From: Orobanche coerulescens | Taxonomy: Eukaryota > Streptophyta > Magnoliopsida > Lamiales > Orobanchaceae | Length of the DNA: 64,000 nt | NCBI GenBank assembly: GCA_033398695.1 | Contig: CM065803.1 | Coordinates: 50,831,501 to 50,895,500, forward strand | Direction: 5' to 3' | Part shown: one piece after another, positions 54,610-64,000 of the stretch | Position numbering within the stretch: position 1 is the first letter of the stretch | Layout of the letters: every line of letters starts with the position of its first letter | Notes under the pieces: model-generated | Databases searched by the model: none | Told to the model about the DNA's origin: nothing | The model's input: only the letters and a program-made list of their open reading frames with translations | Made by a program: the position numbers and the translations under genes

Positions 54610-57585
54610 TAACTCTAAAAGACGGATAACCAAGCTGATCCATCCGTATAAGGGAGAGAAGGAACGGAGGAGCAGTATCATAAGTATAAGTCTGAATACC
54701 GAGGGACGACATGCCAAGCTCAGAAAGATAGTCGGCACTGTTGCCCTCCCGAAAATATGAGTGACTCGAATCAATATCTCTCGAGAATGTGTCGGATACG
54801 CATAAGAGTGTGACGAACTCCGCCAAGAGCCTCGATGGCCGATGATAGGTGGTCACTACAAAGAAGACAGATCAAGCTCAATCCAAACATGTCTCGATCT
54901 CTGGGAGGCTAGAATCAATCCAATTGCCAACGCCCGGACCTCTGCATCAAAACTCGAAGAGGCTGAAAAGAGGAATGGAAAGCAAGAAGGAGCTCTCCGT
55001 GATGATCTCTAATCGACCTCCCCACCCGCAATCTGTGTCTCTATCGAACGAACCATCCGTGTTCGGCTTGATCCAAGGGGACTCGGGTGAAGCCAAACAA
55101 CCGGACGGGCGACGAGTCTGAGCGGGGGAAGATGTAGCTCGCTGCAAGCGATCAGGAGGCGAGCAACCCGCCCAGAACTCAGAGCAAATAAGCCCCGCAG
55201 CAGCTAATAAAGCAACATGGCGCTCCACCTGCACAATAACATGAGAGGAAACAAATGTAACCGCCCTATGCTTTGCACTATTCCTTTCTGTCCAGATGAA
55301 CCATAGGATCAGACAAGGAATAATGAAAGTCGCGTGCCTAAAGTGTGTGCCGTGTGCAAAAAAACTCAGGAGCTCAAAAATATTCTGAGAATGGGGTAGG
55401 GATAAATGTGTCCACGCGCCAAAATACTCCCACACATCACGGGCCACATCACTCTCCAAGAAAAGGTGGGCAATGGTCTCGGTATGGTAGGTCTGGGTAA
55501 GGGTATGCGTGCAGCACAAACATCTAGAAGCCAAAGAAACGCCCCTCCTCTGTAGGATGTCATCAGTCGGGATCCGACGCATGAGAAGTCGCCAAATAAA
55601 CACCGAAATGGTCGGTGTGAGTAAGGCTGTCCATATGGCCCCGTAAATAAGATTAGCCTGACCCCTCACCCTGATGTGAGACCAAGCCGACGATAATGAG
55701 AACGCACCCGAAGAGGTAAGAGTCCAGCACATACTATCCGAATCCTCCTCGGCGATGGGAATCGCGGAGATCTCCTGGATGAACTGAGGGGTAAATCCTA
55801 GCTCCTCTCCAACAATAGTCTCCAACCTATCCATGTCCCAAGACCCATCAACCCATAATTCATTAATCCTAAGATGGGGTCTACCAGAAACCTGACAATA
55901 AGAAGATATCGGCCTATCCCCAATCCAAGTATCGTCCCAAAAGCTGACCTCCCCGCAGCCACGACCAAGAGTCCAGCGAATGAACTCCTGGGCCTCAATA
56001 CCCACGCGGAGGATACGGCGCCAAGGGTGGCTGGCACGAGCTTTAAGAGCAGTACGCATAGGCGTATAAAGGCCACCAGAGCAGTTTCTGCGGAGCATAA
56101 ATTGCGCCCACAGAGACGAGCCCGCGCGAAGGCGCCACCAGAGCTTGTAACTAAAAGCTCTCACCATATCCGAAAGGCTCCGAATCCCGAGGCCTCCCTC
56201 AGAGACCGGACGACAAATCTGCCGCCAACTGACCCAATGCGTCTTCCTCTTTGGACCAACAGCACCCCAGAAGTATCTCGCAATGATCTGCTCGAGTTCC
56301 TGGATAATGTACTGTGGGGGATCCAAAACCTGAAGCAGGTGAAGAGGAATCGTGCAGAGAGTGCTCTTAATAAGAGCCAAACGGCCCCCAAAAGCAAGGT
56401 GGCGATGGGACCAACCAGAGATCCTATCCAACATCCGTTGCTTCACCCCAGCAAAGAGCTCTCGTCTCTTAAAGCCTTTGTAAAGGGGCACACCTAGATA
56501 GGTGATGGGGAGGTCGCCCTGGCGAAAACCAGTAATATCGAAAACTCTCTGATGCCAACGAGGCGCATGCTTGGGAGCGAGAATAAAAGTGCTCTTCTGG
56601 ATACTAACCATCTGGCCCGAAGCCATAGAGTAGTGATCCAGGAGACGCATAAGATCAACAAGACCATCATCCACAGCCCGTGTGAATATAATGATGTCAT
56701 CGGCGTAGGATAAGTGCGAGACGGGGAAAGGCCGTCAGTAGTCCTATACCTCATCAAAGGATGATCTCGAATGAATCGATCCAAGCAGCGCGATAAATAG
56801 TCAGCGGCAAGCACGAAGAGCGACGGAGAAATAGGGTCGCCCTGACGCAAACCCCGGCTAGAGGCAAAATAACCGGCCGGACTGCCGTTCACCAAAATGG
56901 AGAACGTGCAACTCTCGACGCAATGACGGATGAACAAATCCATCTAGCCGGGAAACCCATCCTCACCAGGACCTCACGTAAAAAATGCCAGTGAACCCTA
57001 TCATACGCCTTAGCCATATCAAGCTTTAGCGCAAGGTTCGGGACACCATGGATGTCCGCGACGTGGAGGTCGTGAATAAGTTCTTGGGCCAAAAGGATAT
57101 TATCAGTAATAATCCGCCCGTGAACAAATCCACTCTGGTTTGGAGAGATAATAAGAGGGAGGAGAGGAGCAAGCCGAGCGTTAAGGATTTTCGTGATAAT
57201 CTTATTGGTCACATTACACAGACTAATAGGCCGGTAATCTGACCAACCGCTCGGAACAGGCTTCTTCGGGATCAAGACGACCGTAGTCGCCGTGAAAGCC
57301 GGAGGCATAGGATGACCCTCAAAACTCGAGCACTGACCTCCTCCACGTCGGGAGAAACAATCTCCCAACAATGCCGAAAAAACAAAGACGAAAACCCGTC
57401 AGCCCGTGGTTACCGTGAGGATCGATATCAAAACCGCAGCACGAATCTCAAGGGGAGAGGGTGGGATACACAAACTATCGAATCAAAAGAAGAGGGGATA
57501 GAAGGAAAACAAGTGTCATCCGGGGCGAACATCACCATCGGATGTAAGCAGAGTCTAAAGAAATTCACAATGATGATCGATGTCC
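54610..57585 (-). pseudogene. LINE ORF2: reverse transcriptase, zinc region and RNase H, broken
   Basis: RT blocks: TTVVLIPKKPVPSGWSDYRP, ISLCNVTNKIITKILNARL, NQSGFVHGRIITDNILLAQE, LDMAKAYDRVHW (57000-57300), then RGLRQGDPISPSLFVLAADY (56840) and, after a frameshift, the catalytic YADDI (near 56700). The 575-codon frame 54947-56674 continues with GLGIRSLSDMVRAFSYKLWW, the zf-RVT region (ISVFIWRLLMRRIPTDD, CLCC) and RNase H (KPNTDGSFDRD). Further RNase H text (VRALAIGLILASQRSRH) continues in another frame to about 54720. There are about four frame breaks in all. Confidence 0.9.
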
Positions 57586-57589
57586 GACT

Positions 57590-58729
57590 CTACAATGAGC
57601 GTCGAACCACCATCCTCAATGCCGTGAATATGCGATCGACAACGTTCGCTTCGCAAAACCCTGAAAACCGGGTGTTGCGCTCGCCTCGCAGAGCCCAACG
57701 AATGCCTTGTTTCCGTAAATCTTCCTCCATAGAGAGACGAAGATGGTACTCAGCACGAAAACGATGCATAGCGGTTCTATTCTCCGGAGAAGGGTCCGAA
57801 TCATATCGCCGCTCGGCCTCGTCAGCAGCCCTCAAGGCCTCATCCAACTTCGTATGAAGATTACCAAAAACAGACCAGTTCCACTGTTTCAGTCTACGCT
57901 TAACCCTAAGGAGTTTGGCCTGAAGGTTACACATACCTAATAAGCCAGTCGGAGTCAGCCAGACCTCCCTAACAGTGTCCAGGAATGTGTGGTGCCGGAC
58001 CCACATACTCTGGAAACGGAATGACGACTTGGGACGAGTCGCGGTGAAGCGACACTGGATAAGAAGAGGCGCATGGTCAGACCGAAGTCGAGGCAGGTGA
58101 GTAATGGTAGAGACCGCAAACACGTTCGACCATGCTTCATTAAATAAAGCACGATCTAGCCTTTCCCTCAAACCATTGCGCTCCCATGTGAAAATATCGC
58201 CCTCACAGCCCGCGTCAATCAACTCACAGTCAGCAATAGCCTGTGCGAAGTCCAGAATCTCTGGAGAACGGTCAGTGGTACTACCCTCGCGCTCATGTGA
58301 ATGCAAGAAGATGTTGAAGTCACCGCTGACTAGCCACGGCAACCCCTCTACTTCCAAAGCAATCTCACGGAGGGTGTCCCAAAGGGCGTAACGACCAGCA
58401 CGGTTAGTGCTGGCGTAGACAAAAGTGACGAAAATCATCTGAGGAAGAAGGGAAGAAGAAATAGACAGATGAAGGACTTGATCGGTATCCAACAAAACTT
58501 GATGCTGAAAGTGGGGGGAAGAAAAGAACCAAATTTTGTTAGACCGATTATAAAGTCCCGACGCATAACCTAAAGAGCGAATATAAAAATCAAAATTAGC
58601 ATTGGAACCCATGGGTTCTAAAATGCCAATAAAAGCAAACCTATGCACACGGTTGAGATGTCGAATGCGCTTCTGTGCTCCGGTGTTAGCCAGACCACGG
58701 GCGTTCCATGTAAGAATGGGTATCGACAT
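57590..58729 (-). CDS. LINE ORF2 N-terminus: apurinic-type endonuclease, open
   Basis: This 379-codon frame begins MSIPILTWNARGLANTGAQK, three bases after the ORF1 stop. It holds the endonuclease blocks: N at the WNARG start, E in FIGILEPMG, FVYASTNRAGRYALW, LVSGDFNIFL, FTWERNGLRERLDRALF and RLRSDHAPLLI (the catalytic SDH). After the nuclease the helical linker to the RT follows (RFRAEYHLRLSMEEDLRKQG, then W and NTRFS). The frame then ends early, so only the nuclease part could be made. In the live element it nicks target DNA. Confidence 0.85.
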   Translation of the reverse strand: MSIPILTWNARGLANTGAQKRIRHLNRVHRFAFIGILEPMGSNANFDFYIRSLGYASGLYNRSNKIWFFSSPHFQHQVLLDTDQVLHLSISSSLLPQMIFVTFVYASTNRAGRYALWDTLREIALEVEGLPWLVSGDFNIFLHSHEREGSTTDRSPEILDFAQAIADCELIDAGCEGDIFTWERNGLRERLDRALFNEAWSNVFAVSTITHLPRLRSDHAPLLIQCRFTATRPKSSFRFQSMWVRHHTFLDTVREVWLTPTGLLGMCNLQAKLLRVKRRLKQWNWSVFGNLHTKLDEALRAADEAERRYDSDPSPENRTAMHRFRAEYHLRLSMEEDLRKQGIRWALRGERNTRFSGFCEANVVDRIFTALRMVVRRSL

Positions 58730-58732
58730 AAA

Positions 58733-59150
58733 CTAAACAACCAACTCAGACGAAGACCTAAGCCGCTGACTGGAGCGGCCCCGTCTCCGAGGAGTATCCT
58801 GCCGGGCAGATGTTTCCCCTTGCAGGGGCGATGAAGATCGCCCCTTAAAGGAAGGATAGGGTCCGCGAGAGGCTGCTCTTCCTCGCGTGGAAATCGAGGA
58901 GTCAGAGGCAGCTTTGCCCCTAGTCGTGACACCAGGGGCAGCAGTAGAAGACATCAAACGTCTCTTAACCGGTGGCTTTGGTGCCGACGGGAGAGGCACC
59001 ATAGCCAAGGAAGGGGGACTGGAATCTGAGATCTCATATTGAGCGCGTTTAAGACCGCACTCAGACTGAGAGAGAGAGGGAAAAAAAGAAAGGGGAAGAT
59101 GGGGAGGCTCGAAAACCAACAATGCCAAGGACTCGGACTGAACGACGATC
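58733..59150 (-). pseudogene. LINE ORF1 C-terminal part
   Basis: About 139 codons of a Ser/Arg/Pro-rich basic protein remain, with the repeated motif TTRGKAASDSSISTRGRAAS and the end RRRGRSSQRLRSSSELVV. By chance it is fused in frame to copia RT sequence upstream. The zinc-knuckle part usual for plant LINE ORF1 is not seen, as expected for a 5'-truncated copy. Its role in the live element would be RNA binding. Confidence 0.7.
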
Positions 59151-62100
59151 AATGATGTTATCATTGTATGAAGACCGATTGAGAAATAAAGTGCCATTGG
59201 GTCTGTCCCCCCAACAATATTCGTGCCTAAAATCCTTTTTGCATCTCCTAAATATTTCATGTCAAATTGTTTATTTAGGCAACTTTGAACATGATCAATA
59301 GATTCAATGCAAGAACTAATCAACAACATATCATCTACATAAATAAGCAAGAAAGTAGGAACATTAGAATCATTCTTGAAATAAAGGCACAGATCATATG
59401 CACTACGAAAAAATTTCAAGGAAAGCATGCAGTCATTGAACTTTTTGTTCCACTGTCTAGAAGATTGCTTTAAACCATATAAGGATTTTTTAAGTAGGCA
59501 CACATGATCAGGATGGTTAGTGTCTGTAAAACCTTCTGGTTGTTTCATATAAATAGTTTCTTTAAATTCACCATGCAGAAATGCTGTCTTAACATCTGAT
59601 TGTTTCATCTCCCAATTATGATGTGCAACTAATGCTAGCATGATGCGAATAGTGGTGAATTTAACTACAAGTGCAAAGATCTCGGTATAATCAATACCTT
59701 CTCGTTGAGTAAAACCTTTAGCTACTAACCTCGCTTTGAATCTGACATTATCTTCATCCTTTTTGACTTTGAACAACCACCTACAATCAATCAAAGAACA
59801 GTTTTTAGGTTTTGGAACTAGTTTCCAAGTATCGTTCGCATGCAAGGATGTCATTTCTTCATTCATTGCATTTAACCATTCATTTGATTTATCAGATAAC
59901 AAAGCATCATTGTAAGTTTTAGGTTCATTCCCATCAAGCATATCAAACACATTGAAAGCAAGAGAAGCCATGTGGAAATCATCTAAATGTATTGGTCTTC
60001 TAATGTTCCTTCTAGGCCTATCCCTAGTTAATTGATAACCAGATAAATTAGGAACAGATTCAGATTCATCTTCATTTTCAAAGTGGTTATCAGATTGAGC
60101 ATTAGAAGATTCAGGATTTTTCATATTATCAGATTAAACAGGTAACTCATTATCACTAAGATGCTCCACCCTAATCTGAACAGGGTGGGGAGAAATATCA
60201 GCTGCTAACACAGGAGCAGGTAAGGGATTTTCAAGACAAGGAAATTCAGTTTCATTAAATACCACATCCCTACTCGTAATCACCTTCAATCCGGGTTCAA
60301 ATCTGACCCAGAAACGATAACCTTTAATACCATCTGGATAGCCAAGAAAAACACATCTCAAGGACCTAGGTTCAAGTTTATCAACATTTTGATGCACATA
60401 AGAAGCGCAACCAAACACACGAATGTTTGAAAAATCAATAGCATGACCCGACCACACAGACTCGGGGTAATTACCATTCAATGGAGCAGAAGGGGGTCTA
60501 TTAATAAGATAGGCAGCAGTTAAAAGAGCCTCACCCCAAAAACTTTTGGACAATCTGGAAGTGGCGAGCATAGCCCTAACTTTTTCAATGAGGGTTTGGT
60601 TCATTCGCTCAGCCACCCCGTCTTGTTGAGGGGTTTAAGGAACTGTCTTATGCCAAAGGATGCCATTCTCGGTACACATAGTATCAAATTTAGCATTGCA
60701 AAATTCAAGACCATTATATGTCCTACGTTTTCGAATTCGTTTACCTGTTTGGTTTTCCATTAAAATTCTCCAATTTTGAAATTTTTCAAACACATCAGAT
60801 TTCAGTTTGAGTAAGAATACGAAAACTTTCCTCGTAATCATCAATGATGGACAAAAAAATAACAATTCCTACCATGTGTTGGAACACTGGCAGGACTCCA
60901 CACATCAGATTGAACATATTAAAGCACATTAGAACTCTTACTAGTTTTTTCAGGAACAGGATCAAGGAGATTGGGAGGTCTAGGGAATTGCAATTTGTGT
61001 TGTTTGCCATACATGCAGGAGTCACAAAAAGACAGTTTAGAGATCTTATCTTTTCCAAAACAGTTTTGTTTATGCAAGATGTCTAATCCCTTCATACTCA
61101 TGTGCCCTAACCTATTATGCCACAGTTCAGTTTTATCAGCACAAACCACATTAGCACATGCAGTAGTCTCAGTTTGGCAAATATATAAATTAAATTTCCT
61201 AAGGCCTTTAAACAACATTAAAGAACCTTACAGATTTCCATGCAACCAATCCCCCAGCAACCTCTAAGCCCCTGATCTTCCAAGGTAGTGCATGAAATTA
61301 GATTATGAGATAAATCAGGATTATGTCTGACATTTTTAAGAGTGAATTGAGTACCAGAAGCAAATTTCAGACAAATATTACCAACACCGGCCACAGGTCG
61401 TTTCACTTTATCAGCCATATACACATACCGATCACCAAGATTAGTGTAACTAGTGAAGTGCTGTTTATAAAGTGTCATATGATGAGTGCATCCATAATCA
61501 AGTAGCCATTCATTTTCACTTAAACCAGCTAGCACAGAATTCACAGAAGCATGCATTTCATCAATTACCATAAAAACATCGCCCATAGCATATTTGTCTG
61601 GTCATTTTGCTGATTCTTCTTAGGTTTAGTATATTCTTGAATGTAATGACCAGATTCCCCATAATTATAGCATTTGCGATTCTTAGGCTGGAATTTAGAT
61701 TTATCCCTCAATTGCCCCTTTTTCTTATTAGGCTTATCAGAATCAATTTTGTTAAAAGGTTTCTTTTTAAGGTGTTGCTTAGCCCTTACAAAATTGACAT
61801 CAGTCACGGGTTTAGAAACCTTATTAACCTTCAGGTCTAATTCCTTACTTTTTAAGCCACTAATAACAGTATCTAAAGTGATAGAATCCCTTCCATATTT
61901 GATAGCAGATTTAACATCATTATAAGTATCAGGAATCGCATTCAAGAGCACACTATGAGTCTAATCATAGATGTTTTTATCACTAGATTATTTTATATCT
62001 TGTACTAACTTTGTAAAAGCATCAGGATTACCATCGATATCCTTATTTAAATCCAGTTTATATCGGAAATTTTTTTCATGAAGGAATAACTTATTGGGCA

Positions 62101-62386
62101 GAGAGGTTTCACTGAACGTTTCTTCCAATTTATCCCAAAGTTGTTTAACATTATCAGTTTTGCCTATTCGTCTAATCACAGAGTCAGACAAGTTCAAGAT
62201 TATAGATGAATGAGCAAACTCAATCAATTCTTCACGTTTCTCAGGAGTTACATTAGACTGAAAAGTACCTTCAATGGCCTTAAAACATTTTTGTTGGACA
62301 AGTATAGATTTCATCTTCTGTTGCCAGATTCTGAAATCTCCTTTGCCGTCGAAAGGTGTCATGGTAAATGAAGTAAGAGAACCCAT
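59151..62386 (-). pseudogene. Copia unit 2: gag, protease, integrase and first part of RT
   Basis: It starts MGSLTSFTMTPFDGKG at 62386. gag reads on through KQLWDKLEETFSETSLPNK without the stop seen in unit 1. The zinc knuckle is CYNYGESGHYIQEY (second and fourth Cys lost to Tyr). The protease box is LLDYGCTHHM instead of DSG. The HHCC region, integrase and RT follow as in unit 1. RT includes YVDDM (near 59335) and stops at the LINE insertion. Frame breaks lie near 61960, 61590, 61220, 60840, 60620 and at 60134. Confidence 0.88.
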
Positions 62387-62816
62387 TTTAATGTTTGTAA
62401 AAACCACACAAGATTTTAAACAAAACACCACAGTACAAGTAACAACGTAATAACCGAAACAACAGTCGCAGATCACACAAATATCATAAAGATAAAAATC
62501 ACACAAGATTTTAAAATAATACGAGCTGGAATCGTATCCCCAAGCCGCTACAAGATCCGAGGAACACTCACGGTCCAAGCAGTAGGGTTTGGTGTACTCG
62601 GAGGTTACGACTACCACAGTCTCAACACAAAGATAGTAAATCGAAGCAATCACAGTCACACATACAAGATAGAGTAAACAGACAGAAGCTAATAAGTTAA
62701 TAAAGAACAGCACACCACAATACCGAAAATAACCAAGACAGAGTATAAGATGCAATACCTAAGCGGATCACTCGGTCGGAATCCGCACGCCCTTCCGAAT
62801 AGAAACCACGTTTAGT
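62387..62816 (-). other. Copia unit 2 leader
   Basis: This 430-bp stretch lies between the primer site and the gag ATG. It stays open in the gag frame (hydrophobic text such as FFINLLASVCLLYLVCVTV), and so does the matching leader of unit 1 (51884-52327). Confidence 0.6.
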
Positions 62817-62829
62817 GGCTCCGATACCA
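62817..62829 (-). promoter_or_regulatory. Copia unit 2 primer-binding site
   Basis: On the minus strand TGGTATCGGAGCC, one base after the 5' LTR. It is one base from the initiator-methionine tRNA site TGGTATCAGAGCC. Confidence 0.88.
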
Positions 62830-62830
62830 C

Positions 62831-63769
62831 TGTAAGGTATCTATCCGGAATACATAGGATTACACAACTCAATAATAAATGAATTACAAATAAAGAGCCT
62901 ATGGTTACGGGGATTAAGGATTACACAATAAACCTAATACCAATGAATTACACAGAGTAAGAAATGAAATAAACTCAAAGGACCCGAACACAAAGAACTG
63001 AAAAATTAAGGTTCAAGAATTCAAACCGAAACAGATCTAACAAGATCTAATAGCCGAAGCGTGAAGGTGGTGATATTCGAACAAGGTGTCAGCTCAGTCC
63101 TCCACTCTCGTATACCCACGTCCAAGGCTCCAAACACCGACTGTCAGCAGTCCTTATAGTACCAAAAACCCAGACGGTTTCACAAAGAAGCACGGGGAAT
63201 CACAGGTTGAAGTTGGAAACCCTGAACCCTAAAACCCGAAATTTCCCTCCCAAGCCCTCGGGCTAAATTCACTCAGAAATCGAAATGTTTCACTTAGAAA
63301 ATCACAAAGATAATTTTTGCATCAAGAACTCTCTCCAATTTTCGGTGTTTATCCCTAAAAAATAATCCCAATATTTATAGGGATGAAAACAGTAACCAAA
63401 GCCTCGGTCGTCCGAGGATGAAGCAACCGATCTTATCATTAAGTTGATAAGGGTTGCAAACATATCGGAACCGATCGGGAAAAGTCAGAGGCGAAAGAGA
63501 GAGATGAAACTGAATAGGACGAGAGAATCGGGAAAGAGAGGCGCAAGGGGAGGGAGGCGAAAATGATTAGGGTTTGGGGTGCTGGGGTTATAAATATCAC
63601 AGATGGACGGGTGTGATATGCCCTTCAAAAGGGACGGTCCAGATTGAACCAGGAGTATAATGGAATCCGGGCCTGGGCTTTTGGTGTAATAAGAAACTGG
63701 GCTGCTCAAATGTTTTTTTTTTTTGGGCCCAGTCATAAAGACTAATTCATTTGGGCCTCATATTAACCA
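62831..63769 (-). repeat. Copia array LTR 3 (outer 5' LTR)
   Basis: Collinear with LTR 1 and LTR 2, with few differences. The outer target duplication acaac follows at 63770-63774. Confidence 0.9.
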
Positions 63770-63859
63770 ACAACCTTTGTAATTATGACCATGTAAACTA
63801 CAAAATTTGCATTTGTTGTTTGAATTCTCCTGCTTCTTGCTGGATTTTCTTTTCGACTT
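63770..63859 (-). pseudogene. Zinc-knuckle frame, upstream half, split by the copia array
   Basis: On the minus strand the frame reads KSKRKSSKKQENSNN and CKFCSLHGHNYKG, where the array interrupts the last Cys codon (CX2CX4HX4C knuckle). A TAA lies just upstream, after DEPPKGKKCI, so either an intron or an older mutation is present. A basic run followed by a single CCHC knuckle near the C-terminus is common in FAR1/MULE-type proteins, but retroelement gag is possible too. I cannot name it. Confidence 0.5.
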
Positions 63860-64000
63860 CTTTTAAATGCACTTTTTACCTTTTGGGGGTTCATCTATAA
63901 GACTACAATCGTCTTCTACTAAACCACCAAAACACACATAAAAAGACCAAAATATCATGTGTGCTATCATCGACATGAAGACAACTGTTGAGCCTAGGTT
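63860..64000. other. Window end, possible continuation of the zinc-knuckle gene
   Basis: A minus-strand reading DDCSLIDEPPKGKKCI lies at about 63870-63918, in frame with the zinc knuckle but separated by a stop. Nothing else is recognisable. Confidence 0.35.

Larger units (their letters stand above)
54272..59150 (-). mobile_element. L1-type LINE inserted in copia unit 2
   Basis: It ends in a 21-base poly(A) on the minus strand (54272-54292 as T on the plus strand). The flanking aaggatgtt (54263-54271) and aatgatgtt (59151-59159) are the likely target duplication, and unit 1 shows the uninterrupted target (aaggatgttatcaatg). The 4.9 kb hold the end of ORF1 and ORF2. As ORF1 is short, the copy is probably 5'-truncated. 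The pure, long poly(A) suggests a fairly young insertion. Confidence 0.93.
46705..63769 (-). mobile_element. Ty1/copia tandem array: three LTRs, two internal regions
   Basis: Layout on the plus strand: LTR (46705-47644), internal 1, LTR (52328-53268), internal 2 with a LINE inside, LTR (62831-63769). All LTRs are 939-941 bp, begin TGGTTAATATGAGG and end ACCTTACA on the minus strand. The only target duplication is acaac, at the outer ends (46700-46704 and 63770-63774). Both internal regions share an in-frame TAA after DNELPV (49627-49629 and 60134-60136). This suggests that one defective element was duplicated by unequal exchange between its LTRs. Confidence 0.9.

Noticed and set aside
55874..56497. 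207-codon plus-strand frame
   Set aside because: It is the shadow of the LINE reverse transcriptase coded on the minus strand at the same place.
46705..63769. Two independent copia insertions side by side
   Set aside because: Only the outer ends share a target duplication, the middle LTR serves both units, and both units share the same inactivating TAA.
1..64000. tRNA or rRNA genes
   Set aside because: I found no cloverleaf with conserved A and B boxes and no rRNA core text; tRNA-like bases appear only in LTR primer sites.

Overview
The window is nuclear DNA of a flowering plant. A spliced plant DNA ligase IV gene and typical plant retrotransposons, hAT elements and Stowaway MITEs show this. 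The protein looks eudicot-like, but I cannot name the species. All calls come from reading the sequence; no database was searched.

One host gene dominates: LIG4 on the minus strand, from the ATG at 39735 to the stop at 4891. I could place 27 exons (3,582 coding bases, 1,193 codons), all with GT..AG borders and consistent phase. It therefore looks intact although it is spread over about 35 kb. The size comes from transposons in its introns: a decayed LTR element in intron 26 (6.0-8.1 kb), a Stowaway MITE in intron 25, a three-part hAT/MITE/SINE-like nest in intron 15 (11.9-13.5 kb), a four-level nest in intron 14 (14.3-24.1 kb), a hAT-type MITE and a SINE-like copy in intron 12, a small insertion plus a Ty3/gypsy relic in intron 4 (29.9-34.1 kb), and a 3.6-kb hAT transposon in intron 1 (35.6-39.2 kb).

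Downstream of LIG4 (1-4.3 kb) is a decayed L1-type LINE on the plus strand. Upstream, a short hAT-type element sits 224 bp from the LIG4 ATG and was itself split by a 5-kb LTR element without gag-pol (copy B). A sister copy (A), in opposite orientation, lies in LIG4 intron 14. Both have intact 5-bp target duplications, about 1.39-kb LTRs, a primer-binding site and a polypurine tract.

From 46.7 to 63.77 kb lies a Ty1/copia array on the minus strand: three LTRs and two gag-pol regions sharing the middle LTR, with one target duplication (acaac) at the outer ends. An L1-type LINE (54.3-59.15 kb) split the RT region of the second unit. The array itself split a reading frame encoding a CCHC zinc knuckle, whose halves lie at 46.67-46.70 kb and 63.77-63.86 kb.

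The only gene that looks functional is LIG4 (non-homologous end joining). Everything else is mobile DNA at different stages of decay, and the order of insertion can be read from the nesting.
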